From Pyxidicoccus fallax (lineage in GTDB: Bacteria > Myxococcota > Myxococcia > Myxococcales > Myxococcaceae), in contig NZ_JABBJJ010000074.1 in the NCBI RefSeq assembly GCF_012933655.1, positions 1 through 42,590 on the forward strand: DNA of 42,590 nucleotides. Direction: 5' to 3'. This document shows positions 27,724 to 34,897 of this stretch, piece by piece. Each line of letters starts with the position of its first letter. Positions within the stretch are counted from its first letter, which is position 1. The position numbers were made by a program, and so were the translations under genes. The notes under the pieces were generated by a model, which saw only the letters and a program-made list of their open reading frames with translations, was not told the DNA's origin and made no database searches.

Positions 27724-28737
27724 ATGGGAACCGTCTCCCGCGCCGCCGCGCCGCTCTCCCTCCAGGAATGCAAGGTGCGCGCATCGCTCCTCCTCAAGGA
27801 GCTGGGCTCGCCCGAGGTCTCTCGCGCCACGCGGGCCGCTGAGCGGCTGCGCACGCTTCCTCCCTTCGCGTCCCTGTCGCCGGGGGAGCTGATCGCCCGA
27901 AGGGACTCGGTGCAGCGCAAGCACGCGCTGGCGGTCATCGCCCGTGAGCAGGGCTTCGCGTCGTGGGCGGAGCTGAAGGCCGCGCGCGAGGCGGACGCCG
28001 CGTCCGGCGTGGACTTCGAGGCCCTGCTGTCCCGGGTCGGCGGCCTCTTCCTCAACCGCTGGTTCCCCACCTACGAGGCCGCGCTCGCGTCGCTGCGAGC
28101 GGACGGGGGCTACCTCTTCCCGTTCCGCCAGCAGTTCTTCGTCTGCGAGGCGAGCCTCCTCGAGACGCTCGGCGTGGATGTCACCGACCCCGATTGGGCC
28201 CGGACCGGGCCCGACTGGATGGAGCCGCTGGACCGGGCCGCCCACGCGCGGCTCGCGGAGCGGCTCGCCCGGCTCGCCGAATCCCTTCCCTCAAACCGAA
28301 ACAGAAAGGTCCCCATGTCCTCTGACAATCCCTCCGCGAATCCCCAGTCGGCAGGTGGCAAGGCGAACCGCTCCGAGCTGAAGCGCGCGTACAAGGAGAA
28401 GCCGCCACCGATGGGCGTGTTCGCCGTGCGCAACCGCGCCAATGGCAAGGTGCTCGTCGGCTCCAGCCTCAACGTCGAGGGTTCTCTCAACCGCATCCGC
28501 TTCGAACTGACCACCGGCATGCCCCGCATCCCCGCGCTGCTGGAGGACTGGAAGCGCTACGGCGCCGACAACTTCTCCTTCGAGGTGCTCGACGTGCTGC
28601 CTCCCGCGGAGGAGCCCGGGGGCGACCCGAAAGAGGAACTGAAGGTGCTGGAGGCGCTCTGGTTGGACCGGCTCAAGCCCTACGGCGACGCGGGCTACAA
28701 CGAGCCGCCTCCACCGGAGCCCGTGAAGAAGAGCTGA
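27724..28737 (+). CDS. Helical domain fused to a GIY-YIG nuclease-like domain
   Basis: One open frame of 337 residues that looks like two proteins joined. The first about 197 residues include RRDSVQRKHALAVIAREQGF and ASWAELKAARE, a segment usually found at the N-terminus of ankyrin-type proteins, then an Arg/Ala-rich helical stretch. From Met198 (28315, preceded by AAAGG) the rest is a complete GIY-YIG-type domain: MGVFAVRNRANGKVLVGSS, then ALLEDWKRYGADNFSFEVL and LWLDRLKPYGDAGYNE. In relatives this domain is usually a stand-alone small protein, so a stop codon may have been lost here, or the second part is also started internally. The start at 27724 has GAGGG about eight bases upstream. It shares the strand with metal genes but has no evident metal role. 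Confidence 0.68.
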   Translation: MGTVSRAAAPLSLQECKVRASLLLKELGSPEVSRATRAAERLRTLPPFASLSPGELIARRDSVQRKHALAVIAREQGFASWAELKAAREADAASGVDFEALLSRVGGLFLNRWFPTYEAALASLRADGGYLFPFRQQFFVCEASLLETLGVDVTDPDWARTGPDWMEPLDRAAHARLAERLARLAESLPSNRNRKVPMSSDNPSANPQSAGGKANRSELKRAYKEKPPPMGVFAVRNRANGKVLVGSSLNVEGSLNRIRFELTTGMPRIPALLEDWKRYGADNFSFEVLDVLPPAEEPGGDPKEELKVLEALWLDRLKPYGDAGYNEPPPPEPVKKS

Positions 28738-28887
28738 GTGGCGACACAGGGGAACTGGATGCGCTCTGGCGGGAGTGCCTCCAGGACCCGCTGCCCTGGC
28801 GAGCGCCACCCGTCCGGGGTGTGTTCCGGGCGGGCGGGGACCTGCCGCCCTGGAAAAGGGCGGTTACCTCTCTTCGGAGGAGCCCGC

Positions 28888-28913
28888 TGTAAGAGCCGGC
28901 GGGGTGCTTCGTT
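28888..28913 (+). promoter_or_regulatory. ECF-type promoter of the copper ATPase gene
   Basis: TGTAAG, 16 bases, CGTT, with TGC at spacer positions 12-14. The same layout occurs at 34057 and 34153. Its end lies 29 bases before the ATG, which leaves room for a start site and the AAGGAG at 28925. The Cys-rich ECF sigma factor encoded at 26956 is the natural candidate to read it. Confidence 0.7.
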
Positions 28914-28942
28914 CGCCCATGCGAAAGGAGCAGTGAAGCCCC

Positions 28943-31426
28943 ATGTCCCACTCGCATCCGCACCCCCACACGCACCACCACCCCACGCCGCCTCCCTCCT
29001 CGGGCGAGCAGGCGCACGCCATCGACCCCATCTGCGGGATGAAGGTGGACCCGAGTGCTCCCAAGGGGGGCAGCCTGGAGCACGAGGGGCAGACGTACTT
29101 CTTCTGCAACCCGAAGTGCCGGGAGCGCTTCCGCGCGGACCCGGCGCGCTACCTCTCGCCCAGGCCCGCCGAGCCGGAGCCGCCCGCGGCCCCAGGGACG
29201 ATGTACGTGTGCCCCATGGACCCGGAGGTCCGTCAGGACCACCCGGGCGCATGCCCGAAGTGCGGCATGGCGCTGGAGCCCGAGTCCCCGCCCACGCTGG
29301 AGGCCCGCGTCGAGTACGTGTGCCCTATGCACCCGGAGGTGGTGCGCGACGGCCCGGGCAGCTGCCCCATCTGCGGCATGGCGCTGGAGCCGCGCACCGT
29401 GCTGCCCGAGGAGGCGCCGGACCCGGAGCTCCAGTCCATGCGCCTGCGCTTCCGTGTGGGCCTGGGCCTGACGCTGCCGCTGCTCGGGCTGGCCATGTCG
29501 GACATGATTCCCGGCCAGCCGGTGCAGCACGCGGTGCCCGCGTCCGTGCTGGCCTGGGCGCAGCTCGTGCTGGCCACGCCGGTGGTGCTCTGGGGCGGCT
29601 GGCCCTTCTTCCAGCGCGGCTGGGCTTCCGTCCGCAACCGGCACCTCAACATGTTCACCCTCATCGCGCTGGGCACGGGCGCGGCGTACCTCTTCAGCGT
29701 CTTCGCCACGCTGCTCCCCAACGCCCTGCCGCACGGGCTGCGCACGGGGCACGGAGGCACGGCGCCGCTGTACTTCGAGGCCGCCGCCGTCATCGTCACC
29801 CTGGTGGCGCTGGGGCAGGTGCTGGAGCTGCGGGCCCGTCACGCCACGTCCGGCGCGCTGCGTGCGCTCTTGAGCCTGGCTCCGGCCATCGCTCGGCGCA
29901 TCCGCGAGGACGGATACGAGGAGGACGTGCCGCTCACGCACGTCCACGTCGGAGACAGGCTGCGCGTGCGCCCCGGTGAGAAGGTGCCGGTGGACGGCGT
30001 GGTGCTGGAGGGCGCCAGCGCGGTGGACGAGTCCATGGTGACGGGCGAGTCCCTCCCGGTGGAGAAGACTCCGGGCGAGAAGGTGACGGGCGGCACGGTG
30101 AATGGCACGGGCTCGCTGGTGATGCGGGCGGAGCGCGTGGGGAAGGACACGCTGCTGTCGCGCATCGTCCAGCGGGTGAGCGAGGCGCAGCGCACCCGCG
30201 CGCCGATTCAGCGGCTGGCGGACAAGGTGGCGGGCATCTTCGTGCCCGTGGTCATCGCGGTGGCGGTGGTGACGGCGGTGGTGTGGGGCGTGTGGGGGCC
30301 GGAGCCCCGGCTGGCGCACGCGCTGGTGAACGCGGTGGCGGTGCTCATCATCGCCTGCCCGTGCGCGCTGGGCCTGGCCACGCCCATGTCCGTCATGGTG
30401 GGCACGGGCCGGGGCGCGCAGACGGGCGTGCTCATCCGCGACGCCGCGGCGCTGGAGCGGCTGGAGGCGGTGGACACGCTGGTGGTGGACAAGACGGGCA
30501 CGCTCACCGAGGGCAAGCCGCGCCTCGTGTCCGTGGTGCCGGCCCCGGGCTTCGACGAGGCGCGCCTGCTGCGGCTCACCGCAAGCCTGGAGCGCGGCAG
30601 CGAGCACCCGCTGGCGGCGGCCATCGTCGAGGGCGCGAAGGAGCGGGGCTCCGTGCTGACGAAGGTGGAGGACTTCCGCTCGCACACCGGCCAGGGCGTC
30701 ACCGGCCGGGTGGGCGGCGCCGAGGTGGCACTGGGCAACGCGGCGCTGATGAAGGCTCGCGGTGTGGACGTGGGCGACCTGGGCGCGCGGGCCGAGGCGC
30801 TGCGCGGCGAGGGGCAGACGGTGGTGCTGGTGGCGGTGGATGGGCACATGGCGGGGCTGCTCGGCGTGGCGGACCCGGTGAAGGCGTCCACGCCCGAGGC
30901 CCTGGAAATGCTGCGCCACGAGGGGCTGCGCGTGGTGATGCTCACGGGCGACAGCCAGACGACGGCGGAGGCGGTGGCGCGGCGGCTGGGCATCACCGAG
31001 GTCATCGCCGGGGTGCTGCCGGAGGCGAAGGGCGACGTGGTGCGGCGGCTCCAGGGGGAAGGGCGCGTGGTGGCCATGGCGGGCGACGGCGTCAACGACG
31101 CGCCCGCGCTGGCGCAGGCGGACGTGGGCATCGCGATGGGTACGGGCACGGACATCGCGATGGAGAGCGCGGGCGTCACGCTGGTGAAGGGAGACCTGCG
31201 CGCCATCGCCCGGGCGCGGAGGCTGAGCCGGGGGACGCTGGGCAACATCCGGCAGAACCTCTTCTTCGCCTTCATCTACAACCTGCTGGGTGTGCCGCTG
31301 GCGGCGGGCGTGCTGTATCCCTTCTTCGGCCTGCTGCTCAGCCCCATCTTCGCCAGCGCGGCGATGAGCCTCTCGTCGGTGTCCGTCATCGCCAACGCGC
31401 TCCGGCTGCGCAAGCTGGAGCTGTAG
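28943..31426 (+). CDS. copA: P1B-type copper-exporting ATPase with YHS and two heavy-metal-binding domains
   Basis: The 827-residue P-type ATPase exports copper (probably Cu+) across the inner membrane. Its N-terminus has no classic GMTCxxC domain. Instead it has a His run ([11 protein letters not shown]), a YHS/TRASH domain (Cys31, Cys55, Cys59) and two YVCPMxPEV heavy-metal-binding units (about 88-112 and 125-150, each with CPxCGMALEP). The transmembrane CPC motif is in [13 protein letters not shown], the phosphorylated Asp516 in DKTGTLTEG, and the hinge in [20 protein letters not shown]. All catalytic motifs are present. A promoter of the ECF type lies just upstream. Silver could be co-exported. 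Class and function are firm; the roles of the N-terminal domains are inferred. Confidence 0.94.
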   Translation: MSHSHPHPHTHHHPTPPPSSGEQAHAIDPICGMKVDPSAPKGGSLEHEGQTYFFCNPKCRERFRADPARYLSPRPAEPEPPAAPGTMYVCPMDPEVRQDHPGACPKCGMALEPESPPTLEARVEYVCPMHPEVVRDGPGSCPICGMALEPRTVLPEEAPDPELQSMRLRFRVGLGLTLPLLGLAMSDMIPGQPVQHAVPASVLAWAQLVLATPVVLWGGWPFFQRGWASVRNRHLNMFTLIALGTGAAYLFSVFATLLPNALPHGLRTGHGGTAPLYFEAAAVIVTLVALGQVLELRARHATSGALRALLSLAPAIARRIREDGYEEDVPLTHVHVGDRLRVRPGEKVPVDGVVLEGASAVDESMVTGESLPVEKTPGEKVTGGTVNGTGSLVMRAERVGKDTLLSRIVQRVSEAQRTRAPIQRLADKVAGIFVPVVIAVAVVTAVVWGVWGPEPRLAHALVNAVAVLIIACPCALGLATPMSVMVGTGRGAQTGVLIRDAAALERLEAVDTLVVDKTGTLTEGKPRLVSVVPAPGFDEARLLRLTASLERGSEHPLAAAIVEGAKERGSVLTKVEDFRSHTGQGVTGRVGGAEVALGNAALMKARGVDVGDLGARAEALRGEGQTVVLVAVDGHMAGLLGVADPVKASTPEALEMLRHEGLRVVMLTGDSQTTAEAVARRLGITEVIAGVLPEAKGDVVRRLQGEGRVVAMAGDGVNDAPALAQADVGIAMGTGTDIAMESAGVTLVKGDLRAIARARRLSRGTLGNIRQNLFFAFIYNLLGVPLAAGVLYPFFGLLLSPIFASAAMSLSSVSVIANALRLRKLEL

Positions 31427-31443
31427 TTCCTCGGACGGGGTGG

Positions 31444-31471
31444 CGCCCGCCGGGTCGGCTCCCGGCGGGCG
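31444..31471 (+). terminator. GC hairpin after copA
   Basis: A perfect 11-bp stem (31444-31454 with 31461-31471) and 6-nt loop starts 17 bases after the stop of the ATPase gene. There is no T-run beyond TGGTGCTTC, so it may be a partial terminator before the Pro/Cys-rich gene. Confidence 0.5.
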
Positions 31472-31528
31472 TGGTGCTTCCTCCCGGCGCGCGGTGTCCC
31501 CAGCTTCAGACTCGAGGGGGGCTGTCCC

Positions 31529-31954
31529 ATGCGCGTTCGACTCCTGGTCGTGTCGTTGTGGCTGCTCGCCGTCCCGCTCGGGGCGGGTGCGCAGGCGCCA
31601 CCGCAACCTTCGCCGCCTCCTCCCGTCGAGGAGGAAGGCACGCAGCCCATTACCGGGGAGCGGCCCGTTCCGGGGGCGCCCGAGGACGTCGGAGAGCACG
31701 AGCAGGCGTGCCATCCCGTTCCTCCCACGGGCGCGGTGGGCAGTCCTCCCAGCGCGAGTGAAGAGCCGCCCGGCATCGGGGGCTCGGGCACCGTGGCTCC
31801 GGCGCCGGACGAGAAGAAGTCGCCCACCTGTCCCTGCCTGCCCGAGGACCCGGCCGGCCCCTGCCCCTGTCCCCTCCATGGGAACCCCGCGATGAGGCCG
31901 TGCCCGCCCGGAGACGCGGAGGTCTCCGGGTGTCAGCCGCGTCCGGAGCAGTAG
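31529..31954 (+). CDS. Pro/Cys-rich secreted protein, possible metal binder
   Basis: A 141-residue protein with a clear signal peptide (LLVVSLWLLAVPLGAGAQA) and a low-complexity Pro/Glu-rich middle. The C-terminal 45 residues carry most of its seven cysteines, in CPCLPEDP, CPCPLHG and CPPGD. The CPC and CPxH patterns suggest a periplasmic metal-binding or disulfide-bonded tail. GAGGGG lies before the ATG. It lies between the copper ATPase and the copper-storage-like gene, both on the same strand. No family is recognised, and its function is unknown. Confidence 0.6.
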   Translation: MRVRLLVVSLWLLAVPLGAGAQAPPQPSPPPPVEEEGTQPITGERPVPGAPEDVGEHEQACHPVPPTGAVGSPPSASEEPPGIGGSGTVAPAPDEKKSPTCPCLPEDPAGPCPCPLHGNPAMRPCPPGDAEVSGCQPRPEQ

Positions 31955-32091
31955 CGTGGGAGGGGTGGGGCCCGCCCGGACCCGGGCTCGCCCCGCTGAC
32001 GCGAAGGCAGGCGTGCCGGCGGCCCTCGTCAGCCCTCCTCCAGGGGATGCCCCATCTTGGAGCTTGGACCCCCAACATCGAGAGGTGAGCC

Positions 32092-32505
32092 ATGGCTCCT
32101 GCCGAGGCAGTGAGACCCGACAAGGACATGCAGCAGTGCATCCAGGCGTGCCTGGAATGCCACCGCGTCTGCCTGGAGACGGTGACGTATTGCCTGCGCA
32201 AGGGCGGCAAGCACGCGGAGGCGAGTCACATCCGCCTCCTGATGGACTGCGCGGAAATCTGTCAGACGAGCGCGAACTTCCTGCTGCGTGGCTCGGAGCT
32301 GCACACCCGCACGTGCTTCGCCTGCGCGGAGGTATGCCAGCGCTGTGCCGACTCCTGCGCCGCCATGGGCGAGGACTCGATGATGAAGGCGTGCGAGGAC
32401 ATGTGCCGCCGGTGCGAGGAGTCCTGCCGGAAGATGGATGGGGGGCTCATGCCCCAGGTGCCCAATCCGGAGGCCGCCCAGCGCGCGGCGGACCTGCCGG
32501 CATAG
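32092..32505 (+). CDS. Four-helix-bundle copper-binding protein (Csp/DUF326 family)
   Basis: A 137-residue protein with 16 cysteines, all in helical CxxxC/CxxC spacing: residues 16, 20, 23, 27, 34, 53, 57, 75, 78, 82, 85, 89, 101, 105, 108 and 112. Such Cys-lined four-helix bundles store many Cu(I) ions in their core, as in the Csp1 and Csp3 copper-storage proteins. There is no signal peptide, so it is the cytosolic (Csp3-like) kind and would buffer copper inside the cell. Segments QQCIQACLECHRVCLE and CFACAEVCQRCADSC show the pattern. The ATG at 32092 follows GAGAGGTG. Its place inside the copper island fits storage; binding capacity is inferred from the family. Confidence 0.88.
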   Translation: MAPAEAVRPDKDMQQCIQACLECHRVCLETVTYCLRKGGKHAEASHIRLLMDCAEICQTSANFLLRGSELHTRTCFACAEVCQRCADSCAAMGEDSMMKACEDMCRRCEESCRKMDGGLMPQVPNPEAAQRAADLPA

Positions 32506-32565
32506 CGGACGCTCCACGCAGTCCCGGCGTGGCGACCCCACGAGGGTGGGATTAGAGTGCCTCCC

Positions 32566-33657
32566 ATGACTCCTCGCGAGGAGGCGCGCGCCCCCGGTGC
32601 GCCCGCCGGTCACGTCTCCGTTGTCCACCTGCCGAACGCCTGGTTCATCCTCTGCGCCTCGAGTGAGCTGGGGAGCAAGCCGCTGGCCCGCACGCTCCAG
32701 GGCATGCCGCTCGTGCTCTTCCGGGGCGAGGGCGGCAAGCCCGCGGCCCTGATGGACCGCTGTCCGCACCGCAACGTGCCGCTGTCGCTCGGCCGCGTGA
32801 AGGAGGGCCAGCTCCAGTGCGGCTACCACGGCTGGCGCTTCGACACCGAGGGCCAGTGCCGCATGATTCCGGGCTTCCTCGGCGAGCCCGGCGCCCGGGC
32901 CCGCTGCGCCACCGCGTACGCCACCCGCGAGCAGGACGGCTTCGTCTGGGTCTACTCCTCGCCTGGCGTGGTGCCGACGACGGAGCCCTATCGCTTCCCG
33001 CTGCTGGAGGCGCGCGAGTACACCACCGTGCGCCGCATCCTCCGCGCGCCCGGCACGCTGCACGCCACGCTGGAGAATACGCTGGACGTGCCGCACACCG
33101 CGTACCTCCACGGCGGGCTGTTCCGCACCGAGGAGAAGCGCAACGAGATTGACGTGGTGGTGCGCCGGAGCGCCGACAAGGTGGAGGCGGAGTACATCGG
33201 CGAGCCGCGCCCCAGCGGGCTCGTGGGAAAGTTGCTGGCACCCGGTGGCGGCGAGGTGCAGCACTTCGACCGCTTCCTGATGCCGTCCATCGCCCAGGTG
33301 GAGTACCGGCTGGGAGAGGGCAGCCACATCATCGTCACCTCGGCGATGACGCCCGTGTCGGACTTCGACACGATGGTGTACGCGGTGGTGACGTTCCGCC
33401 TGCCGCTGCCGCGCTGGCTGACGCGCGCGGTGCTCCCGTTCGCGATGCCGGTGGCGCTCCACATCTTCGGCCAGGACGCGCGCATCCTGAAGACGCAGAC
33501 GGAGACCATCCGCCGCTTCGGCACGGAGTCGTACGCCTCGACGGAGATCGACGTCCTGGGGCCCGGCATCCTCCGCCTGCTGCGCGCCGCGGAGAAAGAG
33601 AAGCCCGGCGCCGTGGGTGACGCCGTGCACGAGACGCGGCTGAAGATGCGGACCTGA
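32566..33657 (+). CDS. Rieske-type oxygenase (aromatic ring-hydroxylating dioxygenase alpha-subunit family)
   Basis: A 363-residue protein. The Rieske 2Fe-2S motif is CPHRN, then CGYHGW (CxH-x17-CxxH). The mononuclear iron site begins NTLDVPHTAYLHGG, giving the DxxHxxxxH ligands. The C-terminal half is the catalytic domain. It would insert oxygen into an aromatic, sterol-like or amine substrate using electrons from a reductase, but no ferredoxin or reductase gene is nearby. The ATG at 32566 is favoured; a GTG three codons upstream (32557) is also possible. It is the only clearly metabolic enzyme in the metal island and shows no copper motif. The substrate is unknown. Confidence 0.87.
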   Translation: MTPREEARAPGAPAGHVSVVHLPNAWFILCASSELGSKPLARTLQGMPLVLFRGEGGKPAALMDRCPHRNVPLSLGRVKEGQLQCGYHGWRFDTEGQCRMIPGFLGEPGARARCATAYATREQDGFVWVYSSPGVVPTTEPYRFPLLEAREYTTVRRILRAPGTLHATLENTLDVPHTAYLHGGLFRTEEKRNEIDVVVRRSADKVEAEYIGEPRPSGLVGKLLAPGGGEVQHFDRFLMPSIAQVEYRLGEGSHIIVTSAMTPVSDFDTMVYAVVTFRLPLPRWLTRAVLPFAMPVALHIFGQDARILKTQTETIRRFGTESYASTEIDVLGPGILRLLRAAEKEKPGAVGDAVHETRLKMRT

Positions 33658-33811
33658 TTCATGCCGCGGCGGGCAAGCGCACGAGGGGGCCCGTAGGAGC
33701 AGCCATTCACCATCGCGGCTGCTCGGGCACTTTGCGTTCGCCGCGCGTGTACTTCCCGCGAGCAGATGGGCACCTGCCCTGGGCGAACAGGCTTCACGGG
33801 CTGGTGCACGC

Positions 33812-33830
33812 GGAATGGACGTTCCGTTCC
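33812..33830. repeat. Palindromic intergenic repeat, copy 3
   Basis: GGAATGGACGTTCCGTTCC, identical to the copy at 10748. Copy 4 starts 55 bases later, so repeats come in pairs at both sites in the window. Confidence 0.75.
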
Positions 33831-33866
33831 AGGTGGGAGCGGCCGGCGGCTGGGGCAGGTCCTGGC

Positions 33867-33885
33867 GGAATGGACGTTCCATTCC
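33867..33885. repeat. Palindromic intergenic repeat, copy 4
   Basis: GGAATGGACGTTCCATTCC, identical to the copy at 10698. Each pair therefore consists of one perfect palindrome and one G-variant, in opposite order at the two loci. Confidence 0.75.
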
Positions 33886-34056
33886 GGCCAGGGCTCCAGG
33901 GGCTGGCCTGCCCCCGGGCTTTTGACGTTTCGACCATGCCCGCCGCACCCTGCCGCCTCAGGAAGGGCGAGGTGGCTCCGCGGCACGCCACATCCGCATC
34001 CTGAATGAGCCCGGTTCGCCTTGACCTCTCTGGGGTGGGGCTGGACGCCGGTGAAC

Positions 34057-34082
34057 TGTAAGAGCCCGACGCCTGCCGCGTT
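34057..34082 (+). promoter_or_regulatory. ECF-type promoter, distal of a tandem pair
   Basis: CTGTAAGAGCC is identical to the start of the copA site, and TGC-CG-CGTTTGC follows at the same spacing. It lies 138 bases before the lipoprotein ATG and 96 bases upstream of a second copy. Confidence 0.65.
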
Positions 34083-34152
34083 TGCGCGGATGTACGCGGC
34101 GGCGGGCCCGTGAGGCGGTTCCGTCGCATCACCGGGAACGAAATTCCGCGCC

Positions 34153-34178
34153 TGTAAGTCGCCGGCCCGTGCCGCGTT
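34153..34178 (+). promoter_or_regulatory. ECF-type promoter, proximal of a tandem pair
   Basis: TGTAAG-N16-CGTT with TGC at spacer 12-14, then TGC after CGTT as in the distal site. It ends 41 bases before the ATG of the His-rich lipoprotein gene and would drive the lipoprotein, TolC-like and oxidase genes. Confidence 0.7.
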
Positions 34179-34219
34179 TGCAGCGCTGAATCCTCGCTCC
34201 GCTCGAAAGGAACCTCGTC

Positions 34220-34873
34220 ATGAACAAGCTCCTCGTCCTGTCCCTCCTGTCGCCCTTGTCCGCTTGCGCCGCCACGTCCTGGAGCGCGCTCGACGCGGAC
34301 TCCGCGTCTCCCACGTCCCTGAAGGCCCCGGAGGCACCGCGTCCCACCCTGGCAACCGTGCTGGCCGATGCCGACCCCCTGCGTGCACCTTCGGGGGGTG
34401 CGTCCGGCGCCATCACCACGGGTGACGGGCACGCAGGCCATCACGGGCATCACGGGGCGGCGGGGCCGGGTGTCGTGGAAGGGCAGGGGACCGGGCACAC
34501 GGGGCACGGCACCGGGGCATCTGATTCACATGCGGGTCATGGCAGCCACGCGGGGCGCGGCACGACCGGGAGCACGAATGCCCATTCGGGGCTCGGTCAA
34601 CATGCTGGCCATGACGGGCACGGTACGGCTGGGACCCCGGGTAACCACGCAGGCCATGACGAGCAAGGAGCAGCCAAGGCTCCAGACGCCCACGCGGGCC
34701 ACGGTGGCCAAGTGAACCACGATGGCCGTGGCACGACCCAGGCTCCCGATGCCCAGGCGGGCCACGGCGAGCACTCCGGCCACGACAAGTCCACCACCCC
34801 TACGGGGCAGCGGGACGCGCACTCCGGGAACTCGTCCGCCGCGCCTGCTCCCAGCCACCAGCACCACCACTAG
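34220..34873 (+). CDS. His-rich lipoprotein, probable metal sponge
   Basis: A 217-residue protein with a lipoprotein signal ending in LSAC (Cys16). The mature part is built almost wholly of Gly, His, Ala, Thr and Asp, with about 27 histidines in irregular HAGH, GHHGHHG and HSGHD units and a final HQHHH. It has no predicted fold and is likely an extended, periplasm-facing or surface chain that binds Cu, Ni or Zn through His. It is first in an apparent operon with a TolC-like lipoprotein and a multicopper oxidase, behind two tandem ECF-type promoters. AAAGGAA lies before the ATG. Metal choice is an inference; His prefers Cu(II), Ni(II) and Zn(II). Confidence 0.75.
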   Translation: MNKLLVLSLLSPLSACAATSWSALDADSASPTSLKAPEAPRPTLATVLADADPLRAPSGGASGAITTGDGHAGHHGHHGAAGPGVVEGQGTGHTGHGTGASDSHAGHGSHAGRGTTGSTNAHSGLGQHAGHDGHGTAGTPGNHAGHDEQGAAKAPDAHAGHGGQVNHDGRGTTQAPDAQAGHGEHSGHDKSTTPTGQRDAHSGNSSAAPAPSHQHHH

Positions 34874-34897
34874 CCACACGCGACGGAAGAACTCGCC

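Larger units (their letters stand above)
33658..34219 (+). other. 562-bp intergenic region with two palindromic repeats and two ECF-type promoters
   Basis: No gene is supported here. The left part holds two copies of the GGAATGGACGTTCC palindrome family (33812-33830 and 33867-33885). The right part holds two tandem promoter-like sites TGTAAG-N16-CGTT (34057-34082 and 34153-34178), followed by an AAAGGAA ribosome-binding region before the His-rich lipoprotein. Short open frames that run through the palindromes have no ribosome-binding sites and no recognisable domain. Confidence 0.65.

Noticed and set aside
21867..31879. Open frames of about 1000 codons on the minus strand opposite the RND pump and the copper ATPase
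   Set aside because: Their products are low-complexity His/Arg/Ala chains with no start signals, and the plus-strand genes carry all known motifs of their families. High G+C makes such shadow frames common.
33732..34004. Short open frames across the palindromic repeats downstream of the Rieske gene
   Set aside because: They owe their peptides (such as EWTFRSG) to the DNA repeats and have no ribosome-binding site or domain.
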